A DNA stretch of 62,925 nt from Rhodocyclaceae bacterium. GTDB lineage: Bacteria > Pseudomonadota > Gammaproteobacteria > Burkholderiales > Rhodocyclaceae. Below the pieces are notes generated by a model that saw only the letters and a list, made by a program, of their open reading frames with translations, did not search any database and was not told the origin of the DNA. The stretch lies in the NCBI GenBank assembly GCA_026646875.1, contig JAPKHL010000003.1, forward strand, positions 1 through 62,925, read 5' to 3'. The first letter of the stretch is position 1. The number at the start of each line of letters is the position of its first letter. This document shows positions 27,694 to 36,706 of this stretch, piece by piece. Both the position numbers and the translations under genes were made by a program.

Positions 27694-28652
27694 TGCCCTT
27701 CGGCCGTCCCTTTGCGGCGCTCGAGGAAGCTCTCTGTGCGGCCGGCTGCCGGATCGACCGCGCGTGGACGGGGCAGGCGGCGGACGCACTGGTGGTCGAC
27801 TTCTGCGAGGCGGTGCGCGCGCCGGCACGCGCCTGGCGCTGGCGTCGCGTGGCGGGCGGCCGCCTGCCGCTGGTGGCCATCGCGCGCGACGCACCCTGGC
27901 ACCGGGGCATCCGGCCGCGCCGGCTGTGGCTGGCCGAGCTGTTCAAGCCGTTCGACATCTACGCCACCCATTCGCTGCAGGGCGCGACCCGCTTCGGGCG
28001 CAGCGTGCTGTACTTCCCCAATGCCGCGCGGACCAGCCGCTACCACCTCGGTGAACTGTCGCTCGCCGACCTGCGCGACCCCGCGCGTTACCGGCACCCG
28101 GTTTCCTTCATCGGCAATCTTGCCGCCGAGCGTTATCCGGAACACCGCCGCCGCGTCGAGTTCTTCGCCGCGCTGCGCGAGCAGCTGGCGCGCGAAGGCA
28201 TTGCGCTGGCGCTCTTCGACAGCTCGGCAGGAATGCCCGAGGCAGAGCAGCGTGCGATCATCCAGTCGAGCTGGATCAACCTCAACCACGGCGCCGCCTG
28301 CGACCAAGGGGCCGAGCGCAGCTGGGGGCTGCCCGAGCGTTGCTATGGCGTGCAGGCCTGCGGCGGTTTCCTGTTGTCCGATGCACGCCGGCACGCCCGC
28401 GACGATTTCGAGCCGGACCGCGAGTGGGTCGATTACGACGATCTGGCCGGCTGTCTTGCCCACATCCGTCGGTTCATCGCCGAACCGCAGGCCGCCCGTG
28501 CCATCGCCGAGGCTGCGCATGCCCGGGTGATGGCCTGTCACACCTACGACCATCGGGCGCGCACGCTGCTCGCCGCGATCGATGACTGGTACGCGCGGCG
28601 CGGCACGCGGCCGGTCCGCGAGGGAGGAGGCGAGCGATGCAGCGGATCCTGA
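27681..28652 (+). CDS. CgeB-like glycosyltransferase
   Basis: Protein of 323 residues with a GT-B-like layout. The N-terminal part has LVVDFCEAVRAPA, and PFDIYATHSLQGA and FPNAART lie in the middle. The C-terminal half has SFIGNLAAERYPEHRRRVEF, SWINLNHG and ERCYGVQACGGFLLSD, which resemble the Glyco_trans_1_2/CgeB (spore-maturation-like) family. It overlaps both neighbours by 13-16 bases. The donor and acceptor are unknown; a role in LPS oligosaccharide synthesis is inferred from the cluster. Confidence 0.78.
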   Translation: MRLVMPFGRPFAALEEALCAAGCRIDRAWTGQAADALVVDFCEAVRAPARAWRWRRVAGGRLPLVAIARDAPWHRGIRPRRLWLAELFKPFDIYATHSLQGATRFGRSVLYFPNAARTSRYHLGELSLADLRDPARYRHPVSFIGNLAAERYPEHRRRVEFFAALREQLAREGIALALFDSSAGMPEAEQRAIIQSSWINLNHGAACDQGAERSWGLPERCYGVQACGGFLLSDARRHARDDFEPDREWVDYDDLAGCLAHIRRFIAEPQAARAIAEAAHARVMACHTYDHRARTLLAAIDDWYARRGTRPVREGGGERCSGS

Positions 28653-29656
28653 TCATCCGGCGCGACAATATCGGCGATCTGGTGTGCACCACGCCGTTCA
28701 TCCACGCCCTGCGCCGGCAGCTGCCGACGGCCCGCGTCGATGCGCTGGTGACCGACTACAACGCAGCAGTCCTCGCCGGCAACCCCGATCTGGATACCGT
28801 CCACAGCTATCAGAAGGCCAAGCACCGGGGTGACGAGAGCGCCCTCGCGGTCTACCTGCGGCGCCTGCGCACCGTGCTGCGGCTGCGCCGCGCCCGTTAC
28901 GACCTGGCCGTGCTGCCGGGCGGCGAACAGGCCAGCGCGATCCGTTTCGCCCGCCTGTGCGGTGCCCGTCGCATCGTCGTGCGCGGCGATGCGGATCGCA
29001 TCGCCGACCGGGACGGCATGCCCCTGCACGAGGTCGAGCACTGCTGCGCCCTGCTGCCGCGACTCGGCCTGCGCTACGAGGCACCGCCACTCGTGCTCGC
29101 CGCGCCGGCGGTGCCGGCGGGCGGTGACGAGCTGCCCGCCGGCCGCCCGTTGGTCGGTCTGCACATCAGCGCGCGCAAGCCCTCGCAGCGCTGGCCCACC
29201 GAACGCTTCGCCGAGTTCGCGCGGGCCTGTCATCACGCCACCGGCGCTGCCTTCCTGCTGTTCTGGTCGCCCGGCGCGGCCGACAATCCCCTGCATCCCG
29301 GCGACGATGAAAAGGCGCGGCAGCTCCTTGCGCTGTGCCGCGACCTGCCGCTGCACCCCATGCCCAGCCGGACGCTGCCGGAACTGATCGCCGGCCTGGC
29401 CCGTTGCGACCGGGTGGTCTGCTCGGACGGTGGCGCGATGCACCTTGCCGCCGGTCTCGGCAAGCCGCTGGTCTGCTTCTTCGGCCAGTCCGACGCCGAC
29501 CGCTGGCGGCCTTGGGGGGTCGCGCACGCGCTCTTGCAGCCCCCTTCCCGCGCGGTCGCCGATCTTGGCGTCGACCAGGTGCTGGCCGCCTTCCTCAGCC
29601 TGGGGGACGGTCCGGGGGCGATGCCTGGCGAAGCCGCCCGGAGAGCCGGAGAATGA
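28637..29656 (+). CDS. GT9 heptosyltransferase-family protein
   Basis: Protein of 339 residues with the GT9 N-terminal motif ILIIRRDNIGDLVCTTPF, middle motif LHISARKPSQRWPTERF and C-terminal donor site VVCSDGGAMHLAAGLGKPLVCFFG. In the last of these, SDGG replaces the more common D-S/T-G-P/A. It overlaps the CgeB-like gene by 16 bases and is coupled to the TPR/GT41 gene (ATGA). It is probably a heptosyl- or related sugar transferase of the LPS core. Confidence 0.87.
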   Translation: MQRILIIRRDNIGDLVCTTPFIHALRRQLPTARVDALVTDYNAAVLAGNPDLDTVHSYQKAKHRGDESALAVYLRRLRTVLRLRRARYDLAVLPGGEQASAIRFARLCGARRIVVRGDADRIADRDGMPLHEVEHCCALLPRLGLRYEAPPLVLAAPAVPAGGDELPAGRPLVGLHISARKPSQRWPTERFAEFARACHHATGAAFLLFWSPGAADNPLHPGDDEKARQLLALCRDLPLHPMPSRTLPELIAGLARCDRVVCSDGGAMHLAAGLGKPLVCFFGQSDADRWRPWGVAHALLQPPSRAVADLGVDQVLAAFLSLGDGPGAMPGEAARRAGE

Positions 29657-31851
29657 CAGTGATGACGCTCCTGCAGGCGGGCCGGACCGGCGAGGCCATC
29701 GCCTTGCTGGAACGCCATCTTGCGCAACGGCCGGACGATCTCCAGGCGTTGCTCCTGCTGGCGCGGGTCCTGGCCGGACAGGGGGCCGGCGAGCGGGCGC
29801 TCGGCCTGTTGCAGCGGGCCGTGACCGTGGCGCCCGAATGTGGCGAGGCGCATCTCGGGATCGCCGAGCTGGAGCGTGCCCGGGGCCGCTTCGACGCCGC
29901 CGCGGCCGCCTATGTGGCAGCCACCCGCCATCTGCCGCAGGACCCGGTGCCCCCTTACAACCATGCCACCCTGCTGCAGCAGGGGGGGCAGCTGGAAGCC
30001 TGCCGCGGGGCGTATGCGCTGGCCCTGCAGCGCAACCCCCGTTTCACCCCCGCCCTGATCAATCTCGGCAACCTGGCCTACGCGGCGAGCCGTTTCGACG
30101 AGGCCGAGGCGTACTACGAACGCGCCCGCGCGGTTGAGGGCGGGCTGCCCGAGGCGCACGCCGGTCTCGGTCTGCTCGCCGAGCGGCGGGGCGATCTGGA
30201 CGCGGCCGAGCGGGCCTTCCGCGAGGCGATCCGCCTGCGTCCCGGGCATCCGGGGATGGCGGAGACCTACAACAACCTCGGCAGTGTCCTGTTCCGGCGG
30301 GGGAATCCGGCGGAAGCCCGGCAGCTTTTCGAAACGGCGATCCGCCTGCGCGGCGGCGAGCATCCGCTGGCCACCGACAACCTGATCGCCACCCTGATGC
30401 AGCTGCGGCAGTTCGAGGCCATGCTGGCGCTGACCACGCAGGCCATCGGGCAGCGTCCGGACGATGCCAACCTGCGCGTCGAAAGGCTGTTCGCCGCCCT
30501 CAACCTGTGCCGCTGGGAAACGCTCGACGCCGATGTGCGGATGCTCGATGCCCTGCCGCCGGAGCGCCTGCCGGACCGGGTCGGCCCCTTCCACAGCATC
30601 GCCGTGCCCGGCATTGGCCGGCAACGCCTGTGCGCGATGACCGCGGCCTTCGCCGCCCGCCAGCTCGCCAGCCTGCCGCCCGACACTCCGCCGCCCGATC
30701 TCCCTTCCCCCGCGCGGCTGGCGGGCGAGGCGATGCCGGCGCGGCTGCGCATCGGTTACCTGTCGGGAGATTTTCACGCTCACGCCACCAGTTTCCTGCT
30801 GGTCGGCGTGCTGGAGCAGCATGACCGGGCGCGTTTCGAGACCTTCGCCTACAGCTACGGTCCGGACGACGGGAGCACGATGCGCGCCCGCGTGGTGCGT
30901 GCCTTCGATACCTTCCGCGAGGTGTCCGGCCTGAGCGACCTGGCGGTTGCCCAACGCATCCGCGAGGATTGCATCGATCTGCTCGTCGACCTGAAAGGCT
31001 GGACCGAGGGGGGGCGTCCCGAAATCCTCTTCTACCGGCCGGCGCCCGTGCAGGTCAGCTGGCTCGGCTACCCCGGAACGCTCGGCGACGCCCGCCTGGC
31101 CGACTACCTGATCGGCGATCCGGTGGTCACGCCGCTGGCGCATGCCGACGGTTACGCCGAAACGCTCGCCCTGCTGCCCGACTGCTATCAGCCGAACGAT
31201 CGCGCGCGCACGATCGGCCGGCTGCCGACGCGGGCCGAGGCCGGGCTGCCGCCGGAGGGTTTCGTCTTCTGTTCGTTCAACCAGGCATTCAAGTTCAATC
31301 CGGCAACGCTCGATGTCTGGTGCCGGCTGCTCGCGGCAACGCCCGGCAGCGTGCTGTGGCTGCTCGATCCCGGCGAGATCGCGCGGCAGAATCTCCTGCG
31401 CGCCGCCGGCGAGCGTGGCGTCGCCCCGGCACGGTTGATCTTCGCGCCGCGCCTGCCGGTCGACGAGCATCTCGGACGTCTGCGCCTTGCCGACCTGGCG
31501 CTCGACACCTGGCCGTGCAACTCGCACACCACGGCGGCCGACGCCTTGTGGACCGGCCTGCCCCTGCTCACCTGCACGGGCGATACTTTTGCCAGCCGCG
31601 TGGCGGCCAGCCTGCTGCAGGCGGTCGGTCTGCCGGACCTGGTCACCGGCTCGCTCGATGCCTATCTCGACCTGGCCCTGCGGCTGGCGGCCGATCCGGG
31701 GCACCTGCGCGCGCTGCGCGAGCGGCTGGCCGGCAATCTGCCGCAAGCCCCCCTGTTCGACACCGGGCGCTTCACGACCAATCTCGAGCGACTCTACACG
31801 GCAATGTGGCAGGCGCACCGTGCCGGCACGGACGGGCCAATCGTGCTGTGA
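29653..31851 (+). CDS. TPR protein with GT41 (SPINDLY/OGT-like) transferase domain
   Basis: Protein of 732 residues. Residues about 5-330 hold eight or so tetratricopeptide repeats (EAHLGIAELERARGRFDAAA, ALINLGNLAYAASRFDEAEA). Residues about 365-720 are a GT41-type catalytic region: LRIGYLSGDFHAHA, LVDLKGWT, VQVSWLGYPGTLG, FNQAFKFNP and LALDTWPCNSHTTAADALW. The family adds GlcNAc or other sugars to proteins, or is involved in glycan synthesis. Position at the end of the LPS cluster favours an envelope target. It starts by ATGA overlap and ends 42 bases from gspD (convergent). A second member is at 52749. Confidence 0.92.
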   Translation: MTVMTLLQAGRTGEAIALLERHLAQRPDDLQALLLLARVLAGQGAGERALGLLQRAVTVAPECGEAHLGIAELERARGRFDAAAAAYVAATRHLPQDPVPPYNHATLLQQGGQLEACRGAYALALQRNPRFTPALINLGNLAYAASRFDEAEAYYERARAVEGGLPEAHAGLGLLAERRGDLDAAERAFREAIRLRPGHPGMAETYNNLGSVLFRRGNPAEARQLFETAIRLRGGEHPLATDNLIATLMQLRQFEAMLALTTQAIGQRPDDANLRVERLFAALNLCRWETLDADVRMLDALPPERLPDRVGPFHSIAVPGIGRQRLCAMTAAFAARQLASLPPDTPPPDLPSPARLAGEAMPARLRIGYLSGDFHAHATSFLLVGVLEQHDRARFETFAYSYGPDDGSTMRARVVRAFDTFREVSGLSDLAVAQRIREDCIDLLVDLKGWTEGGRPEILFYRPAPVQVSWLGYPGTLGDARLADYLIGDPVVTPLAHADGYAETLALLPDCYQPNDRARTIGRLPTRAEAGLPPEGFVFCSFNQAFKFNPATLDVWCRLLAATPGSVLWLLDPGEIARQNLLRAAGERGVAPARLIFAPRLPVDEHLGRLRLADLALDTWPCNSHTTAADALWTGLPLLTCTGDTFASRVAASLLQAVGLPDLVTGSLDAYLDLALRLAADPGHLRALRERLAGNLPQAPLFDTGRFTTNLERLYTAMWQAHRAGTDGPIVL

Positions 31852-31857
31852 GCCCGG

Positions 31858-31882
31858 CGGCCGGAGGGTTCGTGTCCGGCCG
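31858..31882. terminator. Hairpin between convergent GT41 and gspD genes
   Basis: CGGCCGGA and TCCGGCCG form a perfect 8-bp stem with a 9-base loop in the short gap between two converging genes. There is no T-run on either strand. It could act as a shared transcription barrier. Confidence 0.35.
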
Positions 31883-31893
31883 CACCGTCCCCG

Positions 31894-34065
31894 TCAGGGG
31901 GCTGCGGGCGGCAGCGCGGGTTCCACGGGTCTGGCCTGCTTCTCGAACAGCTCGTTGACCTCGCCCAGTTTCTTGCGGAATTCCTCGGACAGGGTCTTGG
32001 CCTGCGCGACGTTGGTGGCGATCTTCGGGGTGATCAGCACCACCAGTTCGGTCTTCTTGGCATTGACGCCCTGGGTGCCGAACAGGGCGCCGAGCACCGG
32101 AATCTGCGAGAGGAAGGGGATGCCGGTGGTCGAGTAGGTCTTGTTCTCCTGGATCAGGCCGCCGAGCACGATGGTCTCGCCGGACTGCACCGTGACCAGG
32201 CTTTTCGCCGTGCGCTTGCTGATCGTCGGGGTGTTGAGGCCGGAGGTGGTGGTGGTCGAGGCGTTGCTGACTTCCTGGTTGACCTCGAGATTGACCAGCC
32301 CGCCGGCATTGATCCGCGGCGTTACCGTCAGGATGATGCCGGTGTCGATGTACTGCACCGAGGTGGTGATGGCGCTGGTGGCGGTGTTGAGAATCGCCGA
32401 CTGGCCGACCGTCGGCACGCTGTCGCCGACCTGGATCTTCGCCTGCTGGTTGTCGGCGACCATGATGTGCGGCGAGGAGAGCACGTTCACCCGCTTGTCG
32501 GTGGCGAGCATGTTGAGGGCGGCCTTGATGTCGGTGCCGGCGGCATTGCGCAGGACGTAGGAGAAGCCCGGCTGCAGCGCGGCGATGCCGGCGGTGCCGG
32601 TATCCAGCGTGCCGGTGCGGCGGCTGCCCTCGTTGAAGGTCCATTCGACGCCGAGCGACAGGTCGTCGGTCAGGGTGACCTCGGCGATGGTCACGTCGAT
32701 CAGGACCTGGCGGGGAACCGCGTCGAGCTTGCGCAGGGCCGATTCGATCACCGTGAATTCCTCGGGGCTGGAGAGGACCAGGAGGGCGTTGTTCTCCTTG
32801 TCGGCGATGATGCGGACATTCTTCACCGCGCCCGCGCTGTTCTCGTTGCCGGTCGGCACGCTGATCGCCTGCGCCGGGGAAACCACGCTGCTTGCCTGCG
32901 CCGAGGACTTGAGTTCCGTCGAGGCCAGTCCCGGCGCCACCGTCGGGCCCCCCGGGCGCGAGGAGGTCGAGGTGGTGGCCGAGGCCGTGCCGCCATAGGC
33001 CTGGTTGAGCAGGTTGGCGAGATTTTCCGCCTTGCCGTTCTGCACGTTATAGACGAACAGGCGCTGCCCGCCGCTGATGCCGCCGGAACGGTCGAGACGC
33101 TCGATCCAGACCTTGGCCTGGTCGAGGTACTTCGGCTGCGGTGTGATGATCAGGAAGGCGTTCAGGCGTTCGATCGGAATCGCCCGGACGATGCCGGCCA
33201 GCGGGCCGCTGCTCTTGTCGCCGAGAATCTTTTCCAGCTCGGCGCCGACCGCCTTGACGTCGGCGCTCTGCAGCGGGAAGAGTCCGACGGACATGCCGCT
33301 CAGCCAGTCGACGTCGAAGGTCTCGATGGTGTCCATGATGTGCGCCAGTTCGTTCTGCAGACCACCGACCATCAGCAGGTTGCGCACTTCGTCGACGCGG
33401 ATGATGCCGCCCTCGGGGGCGAACGGCTCGATGATCTTGGCCATCTCGCGCGCACCGACATACTGCAGCGGGACGATCTGCACGCTGTAGCCGGAAAGCT
33501 TGCCGCCCTGGCGGGGCGAGACCGAGCCGCGCACGCTGTTGCCCGGAATGATCTTGTAGATCCCTTCCTCGCGGACCAGGGTGGCGCCGTTCATCTTGAG
33601 CAGGGTTTCCAGTGTCGTCAGCAGGGCCTCGTTGGGCAGGGGACGTACCGTCCGGAGGCTGATGGTGCCCTGTACCCGCGGATCGACCACGTAGCTGTGG
33701 CCGAGGATGTCCGCCAGCACGGTCTTGGCGACTTCCTTGATGTCCGCGTTCTCGAAGTTCAGCAGGGCGTTGTTGCCCGGCGTCACCGTCTCCTTGTCCG
33801 GCTTGGGCTTGATGAAGACGCCGCTGCCCTTGAAGATTTTCGGCTCGGGTGTCTTGCGTGCTGCCGCGTTCGTCTCGGCGGCCGGAGCGGACGCCTGGGT
33901 CGCAGCCGGTGCTGCTGGCGCGGGGGTTGACGTAGCGGTCGGGGTGGCGGGCGCGGTGTCCTGCGGGCCGTTTACGGTGGAACAGCCCGCGGCGGTGAAG
34001 AGTGCGGCCAGACTGGCGGCGAGCCGCAGCTTCCGGAAACTGCCTTGCGAGAGGGGATTGGACAT
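31894..34065 (-). CDS. gspD: Type II secretion outer-membrane secretin GspD
   Basis: Secretin of 723 residues that forms the outer-membrane gate of the T2SS. The start MSNPLSQG at 34065 is chosen because it places a lipobox (LFTAAGC) about 20 residues later. An ATG at 34095 would add ten residues. A Pro/Ala linker (about 35-75) is followed by the N0-N3 domains (NFENADIKEVAKTVLADILG, VQIVPLQYVGAREMAKIIEP, VFVYNVQNGKAENLANLLNQ-like). The C-terminal secretin domain has VLIDVTIAEVTLTDDL, GSVPTVGQS-like and GLIQENKTYSTTGIPFLSQ. It is the last gene of the operon. The lipoprotein form suggests it may not need a pilotin. Confidence 0.95.
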   Translation of the reverse strand: MSNPLSQGSFRKLRLAASLAALFTAAGCSTVNGPQDTAPATPTATSTPAPAAPAATQASAPAAETNAAARKTPEPKIFKGSGVFIKPKPDKETVTPGNNALLNFENADIKEVAKTVLADILGHSYVVDPRVQGTISLRTVRPLPNEALLTTLETLLKMNGATLVREEGIYKIIPGNSVRGSVSPRQGGKLSGYSVQIVPLQYVGAREMAKIIEPFAPEGGIIRVDEVRNLLMVGGLQNELAHIMDTIETFDVDWLSGMSVGLFPLQSADVKAVGAELEKILGDKSSGPLAGIVRAIPIERLNAFLIITPQPKYLDQAKVWIERLDRSGGISGGQRLFVYNVQNGKAENLANLLNQAYGGTASATTSTSSRPGGPTVAPGLASTELKSSAQASSVVSPAQAISVPTGNENSAGAVKNVRIIADKENNALLVLSSPEEFTVIESALRKLDAVPRQVLIDVTIAEVTLTDDLSLGVEWTFNEGSRRTGTLDTGTAGIAALQPGFSYVLRNAAGTDIKAALNMLATDKRVNVLSSPHIMVADNQQAKIQVGDSVPTVGQSAILNTATSAITTSVQYIDTGIILTVTPRINAGGLVNLEVNQEVSNASTTTTSGLNTPTISKRTAKSLVTVQSGETIVLGGLIQENKTYSTTGIPFLSQIPVLGALFGTQGVNAKKTELVVLITPKIATNVAQAKTLSEEFRKKLGEVNELFEKQARPVEPALPPAAP

Positions 34066-34143
34066 GGGTTTGGCCTGAAAAATCATGAGGTTCAATTGAT
34101 CAATGGTAAACGCAAGCGGGGTCTGTGCCGAGCATGGTTGCGC

Positions 34144-34917
34144 TTACTTCTTCTGTTCCTGGGCGCGCGCTTCCGCAGCCCGGCTGGCGGCAACTCGTCG
34201 CATGACGCTGTCGAAGTCCATGGCGTTGTCGCCCGGCTTGGCCTGTGCGTTGGGGGCGTTCGGTGCGGGCGGCGGTGTCGCGGCGCTTCCCGCTGCAGCC
34301 GCTGGCGGTGCGGCCGGACGTGCTGCGGGGGGCGTTGTGGCCGGGGCGGGCTGCGGTTGCGCAGGCGCCGCGGCTGGCGGTGGCGGGGTGCCCCGGGCGG
34401 CGGCGGGTGTGCCCGGAGCGGCACGCGAGGGCTCGACCTTGAGTTCGAGGAATTCCTCGTCGCCGCCCTGGGTCAGGCGAATGCGGTCGGGCTGGATGCT
34501 GTCCACAGTGATCTCGCCGAGCATCCGGCCTTCCTCGACGGAGCGTGCCTTGCCGGTAGCGATCTCGACCAGGAAAGCGATCCGTTTCTGGCCGACGATG
34601 GTGACGCCAGAAAGCTTGTATTGCCCTTTCTTCATCGCCGACGGTGCGGCCGGTCCGGCACCGGGCGGCGGCGGGCGGCGTGTGAAGACGAACAACGGCC
34701 GTTCCACCATCTCAAGCTGCTGCACGGTCGTGCCGACGACGGGCAGGGTGGCCAGCACCGGCGGCTCGAAGCGGGTCGGCGTGTATTCGAGGGCGGGCAG
34801 CCGGGGTCGGAGATTGCGGCCCCAGTCGGTCTGGTGGGCGATCGTTCCGGCAAGGGCGAGGCAGAGCACGCTCCAGAGGGCGATCTCGGTGGTGCGGGGG
34901 TCGAGTGCGTTCTTCAT
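34144..34917 (-). CDS. GspC-like T2SS inner-membrane protein (HR domain)
   Basis: Protein of 257 residues. It has an N-terminal cytoplasmic tail, one membrane helix (IALWSVLCLALAGTIAH, about 11-28), and a periplasmic region with an HR-like core (RPLFVFTRRPP ... LSGVTIVGQKRIAFLV ... GEITVDSIQPDRIRL, about 70-170). A long Pro/Ala-rich tail follows. It resembles the GspC homology region that contacts the secretin, but no PDZ or coiled-coil domain follows. It occupies the slot between gspM and gspD and is ATGA-coupled to gspM. It could equally be called GspN or XpsN-like; the name is uncertain, the T2SS role is not. Confidence 0.75.
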   Translation of the reverse strand: MKNALDPRTTEIALWSVLCLALAGTIAHQTDWGRNLRPRLPALEYTPTRFEPPVLATLPVVGTTVQQLEMVERPLFVFTRRPPPPGAGPAAPSAMKKGQYKLSGVTIVGQKRIAFLVEIATGKARSVEEGRMLGEITVDSIQPDRIRLTQGGDEEFLELKVEPSRAAPGTPAAARGTPPPPAAAPAQPQPAPATTPPAARPAAPPAAAAGSAATPPPAPNAPNAQAKPGDNAMDFDSVMRRVAASRAAEARAQEQKK

Positions 34918-35498
34918 GAGGGATCGTTGATCGCGTAGCCATGCACGGTCATCTGCAGCCCGAATTCGGGCTCGATGCCCGGCATGGGCTTGTACTGGCG
35001 GCCCTGTCCGGCCCGGATCGACATCGTGTCGATGAACAGGTGGGGTTCGCGGGTTTCGATGCCATGCAGGATCTGCTGCAGCGCCAGTGTCGATACGCTG
35101 GCCTGGATGGAGATGGCGATGCGCCGGTACTTGCCCTCCTCCTTCGGAGGCAGGATCTGCAGGCTGATGATCTTGCCGCTGCGCGATTCGACCAGTTGCT
35201 TGAGGGATTCCTGGATCTCGGAGGCGGCAAGGGCCGGATTGTTCGTCTTGATGTAGAACTTGCGTGGGTTGAGCGCCTCGATCCGGGCGATTTCCGCCTG
35301 GATGCCGGGGGCTTGTTCGGCGAAGCGCCGGTAGCGCACCAGCTTGTCGGCGTAATCCTCGATCGCGTCGTCGTAATGGCGGTGCAGCCATAGCGTGGGC
35401 ACGGCAAAGAGCGCCACGACCAGGCCGATCAGCAGCAGCAGGAGCAGCAGGGCCAGCGATCGGCGCTGGCCGGGGGTGAGTTGGAGGTTCAGGTTCAT
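34914..35498 (-). CDS. gspM: Type II secretion protein GspM
   Basis: Inner-membrane assembly-platform protein of 194 residues. One N-terminal helix (SLALLLLLLLIGLVVALFAV) is followed by a periplasmic coiled-coil start (about 40-75) and a ferredoxin-like domain with FYIKTNNPALAASEIQ and LALQQILHGIE, typical of the GspM type found with PilN-like GspL. The start at 35498 overlaps the gspL stop (ATGA). It is the partner of GspL at the membrane. Confidence 0.88.
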   Translation of the reverse strand: MNLNLQLTPGQRRSLALLLLLLLIGLVVALFAVPTLWLHRHYDDAIEDYADKLVRYRRFAEQAPGIQAEIARIEALNPRKFYIKTNNPALAASEIQESLKQLVESRSGKIISLQILPPKEEGKYRRIAISIQASVSTLALQQILHGIETREPHLFIDTMSIRAGQGRQYKPMPGIEPEFGLQMTVHGYAINDPS

Positions 35499-36706
35499 GG
35501 GCGTTGTGCGGCGGAAGGCGCGGCTGCCGGAGGGGCGGTCGGTGAGGCGACGGTTGGGCTGGCGGGCGATGCAGCTGCCCCGGCCGCGTTGTCCGGCGGG
35601 GGCAGGGGCTTGCTCTTGGCCGCGATGTGGAAACGTTCGAGTGTCGTGCCCGGAATCTGCGTGAGCGGCGACTTGTAACCGGCTTCGCGGAGAAAGCCGG
35701 AGTTTTCCGCCAGTTCCATGAGCTTGGAGGAGGAGCCGGTTTCCCCCTGGATCTGCACCTCGTTGCCGGTGACGTCGAACTGGGAGACCCAGGTGTCGTC
35801 CGGCAGCAGCCTGCTGAGCTGGTTGACCAGGGTGAAGGTGGGGAGCTGCGCGGCCTTCTGGCTGGCCGTGAAGTTGTATTCGGCCACGAGTGCATCGAGC
35901 CGGTCGCGCAGGGCCTCGGTCCGGCGTGAGGCCTGTCGTGCCTCTTCCATCTTGGCGTTGAGCTGGATCGCGGTCGCGCGTTTCTGCCACAGGGGCAGGG
36001 CCAGAGCGCCCGCCAGCAGCGTCAGGGTCAGCGCGAGGAAGGCGAGGTTGGTCCAGAGCCGCTGCCGGCTGCGCTCGTGCGAAGTCAGCGCGGGCAGGAA
36101 GTTCATCGGCGGTCTCCCCTCCTCGAGCAGGTCGTCGGCGAGCACCGCGGCGCCGACCGGCAACCCCAGCTCGGCGGCCTGCCGGACGTGCCGCTCGACA
36201 ATCTCGCGGGGAATCACTACCAGTTGGACGAGCAACTGCTGGGCGGCGGGCAGTCTGTCCGCGATCCGGTAATCGAAATACACCTGCTCCGGACGGAACG
36301 GGGTCTGCCGGTCCAGCTCGAAGGTCAGGGTCTGGCGCAGGTTCTCCTCGACGGCGAGCGGCAACCGGATCTGCTTGCGCAGCACCTTGTCCGCCGGCAG
36401 GCACAGCGCCAGCTGATGGGTTTTCCCGGCGACCAGCTCCGCCAGCAGGCGGGCGACCTGATTCTTTCTGTCCGGCGGCGGAAGCTCGGCCGGCAAGGGG
36501 TGCTGGGCGATTTCCCGCAGGCTTGCGGGTTCCCGTCGCAGGAACTGGATGCCGTCCTCGCCGAGACGGACGAACAGCGTGTTGCCCTGGCCAAGATACC
36601 AGGCACGGGCAGCGGCCGGAACCAGCGCGGCCAGTTCCTGGGTCCACCATGCATAGAGGCTTCGTAACCAGAAATGCCTTCTGGAGGAGGCCGCCTTATT
36701 TTCCAT
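35495..36706 (-). CDS. gspL: Type II secretion protein GspL (PilM/PilN-like)
   Basis: Inner-membrane protein of 403 residues. The N-terminal half (about 35-200) is actin-like/PilM-type, with LCLPADKVLRKQIRLP and LTFELDRQTPFRPEQVYFDY. A membrane helix at about 220-242 (LAFLALTLTLLAGALALPLW) is followed by a PilN-like periplasmic domain (LPTFTLVNQLSRLLPDDTWV) and a Pro/Ala tail. It connects the GspE ATPase to GspM. It overlaps gspK by 11 bases and gspM by 4. Confidence 0.9.
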   Translation of the reverse strand: MENKAASSRRHFWLRSLYAWWTQELAALVPAAARAWYLGQGNTLFVRLGEDGIQFLRREPASLREIAQHPLPAELPPPDRKNQVARLLAELVAGKTHQLALCLPADKVLRKQIRLPLAVEENLRQTLTFELDRQTPFRPEQVYFDYRIADRLPAAQQLLVQLVVIPREIVERHVRQAAELGLPVGAAVLADDLLEEGRPPMNFLPALTSHERSRQRLWTNLAFLALTLTLLAGALALPLWQKRATAIQLNAKMEEARQASRRTEALRDRLDALVAEYNFTASQKAAQLPTFTLVNQLSRLLPDDTWVSQFDVTGNEVQIQGETGSSSKLMELAENSGFLREAGYKSPLTQIPGTTLERFHIAAKSKPLPPPDNAAGAAASPASPTVASPTAPPAAAPSAAQRP

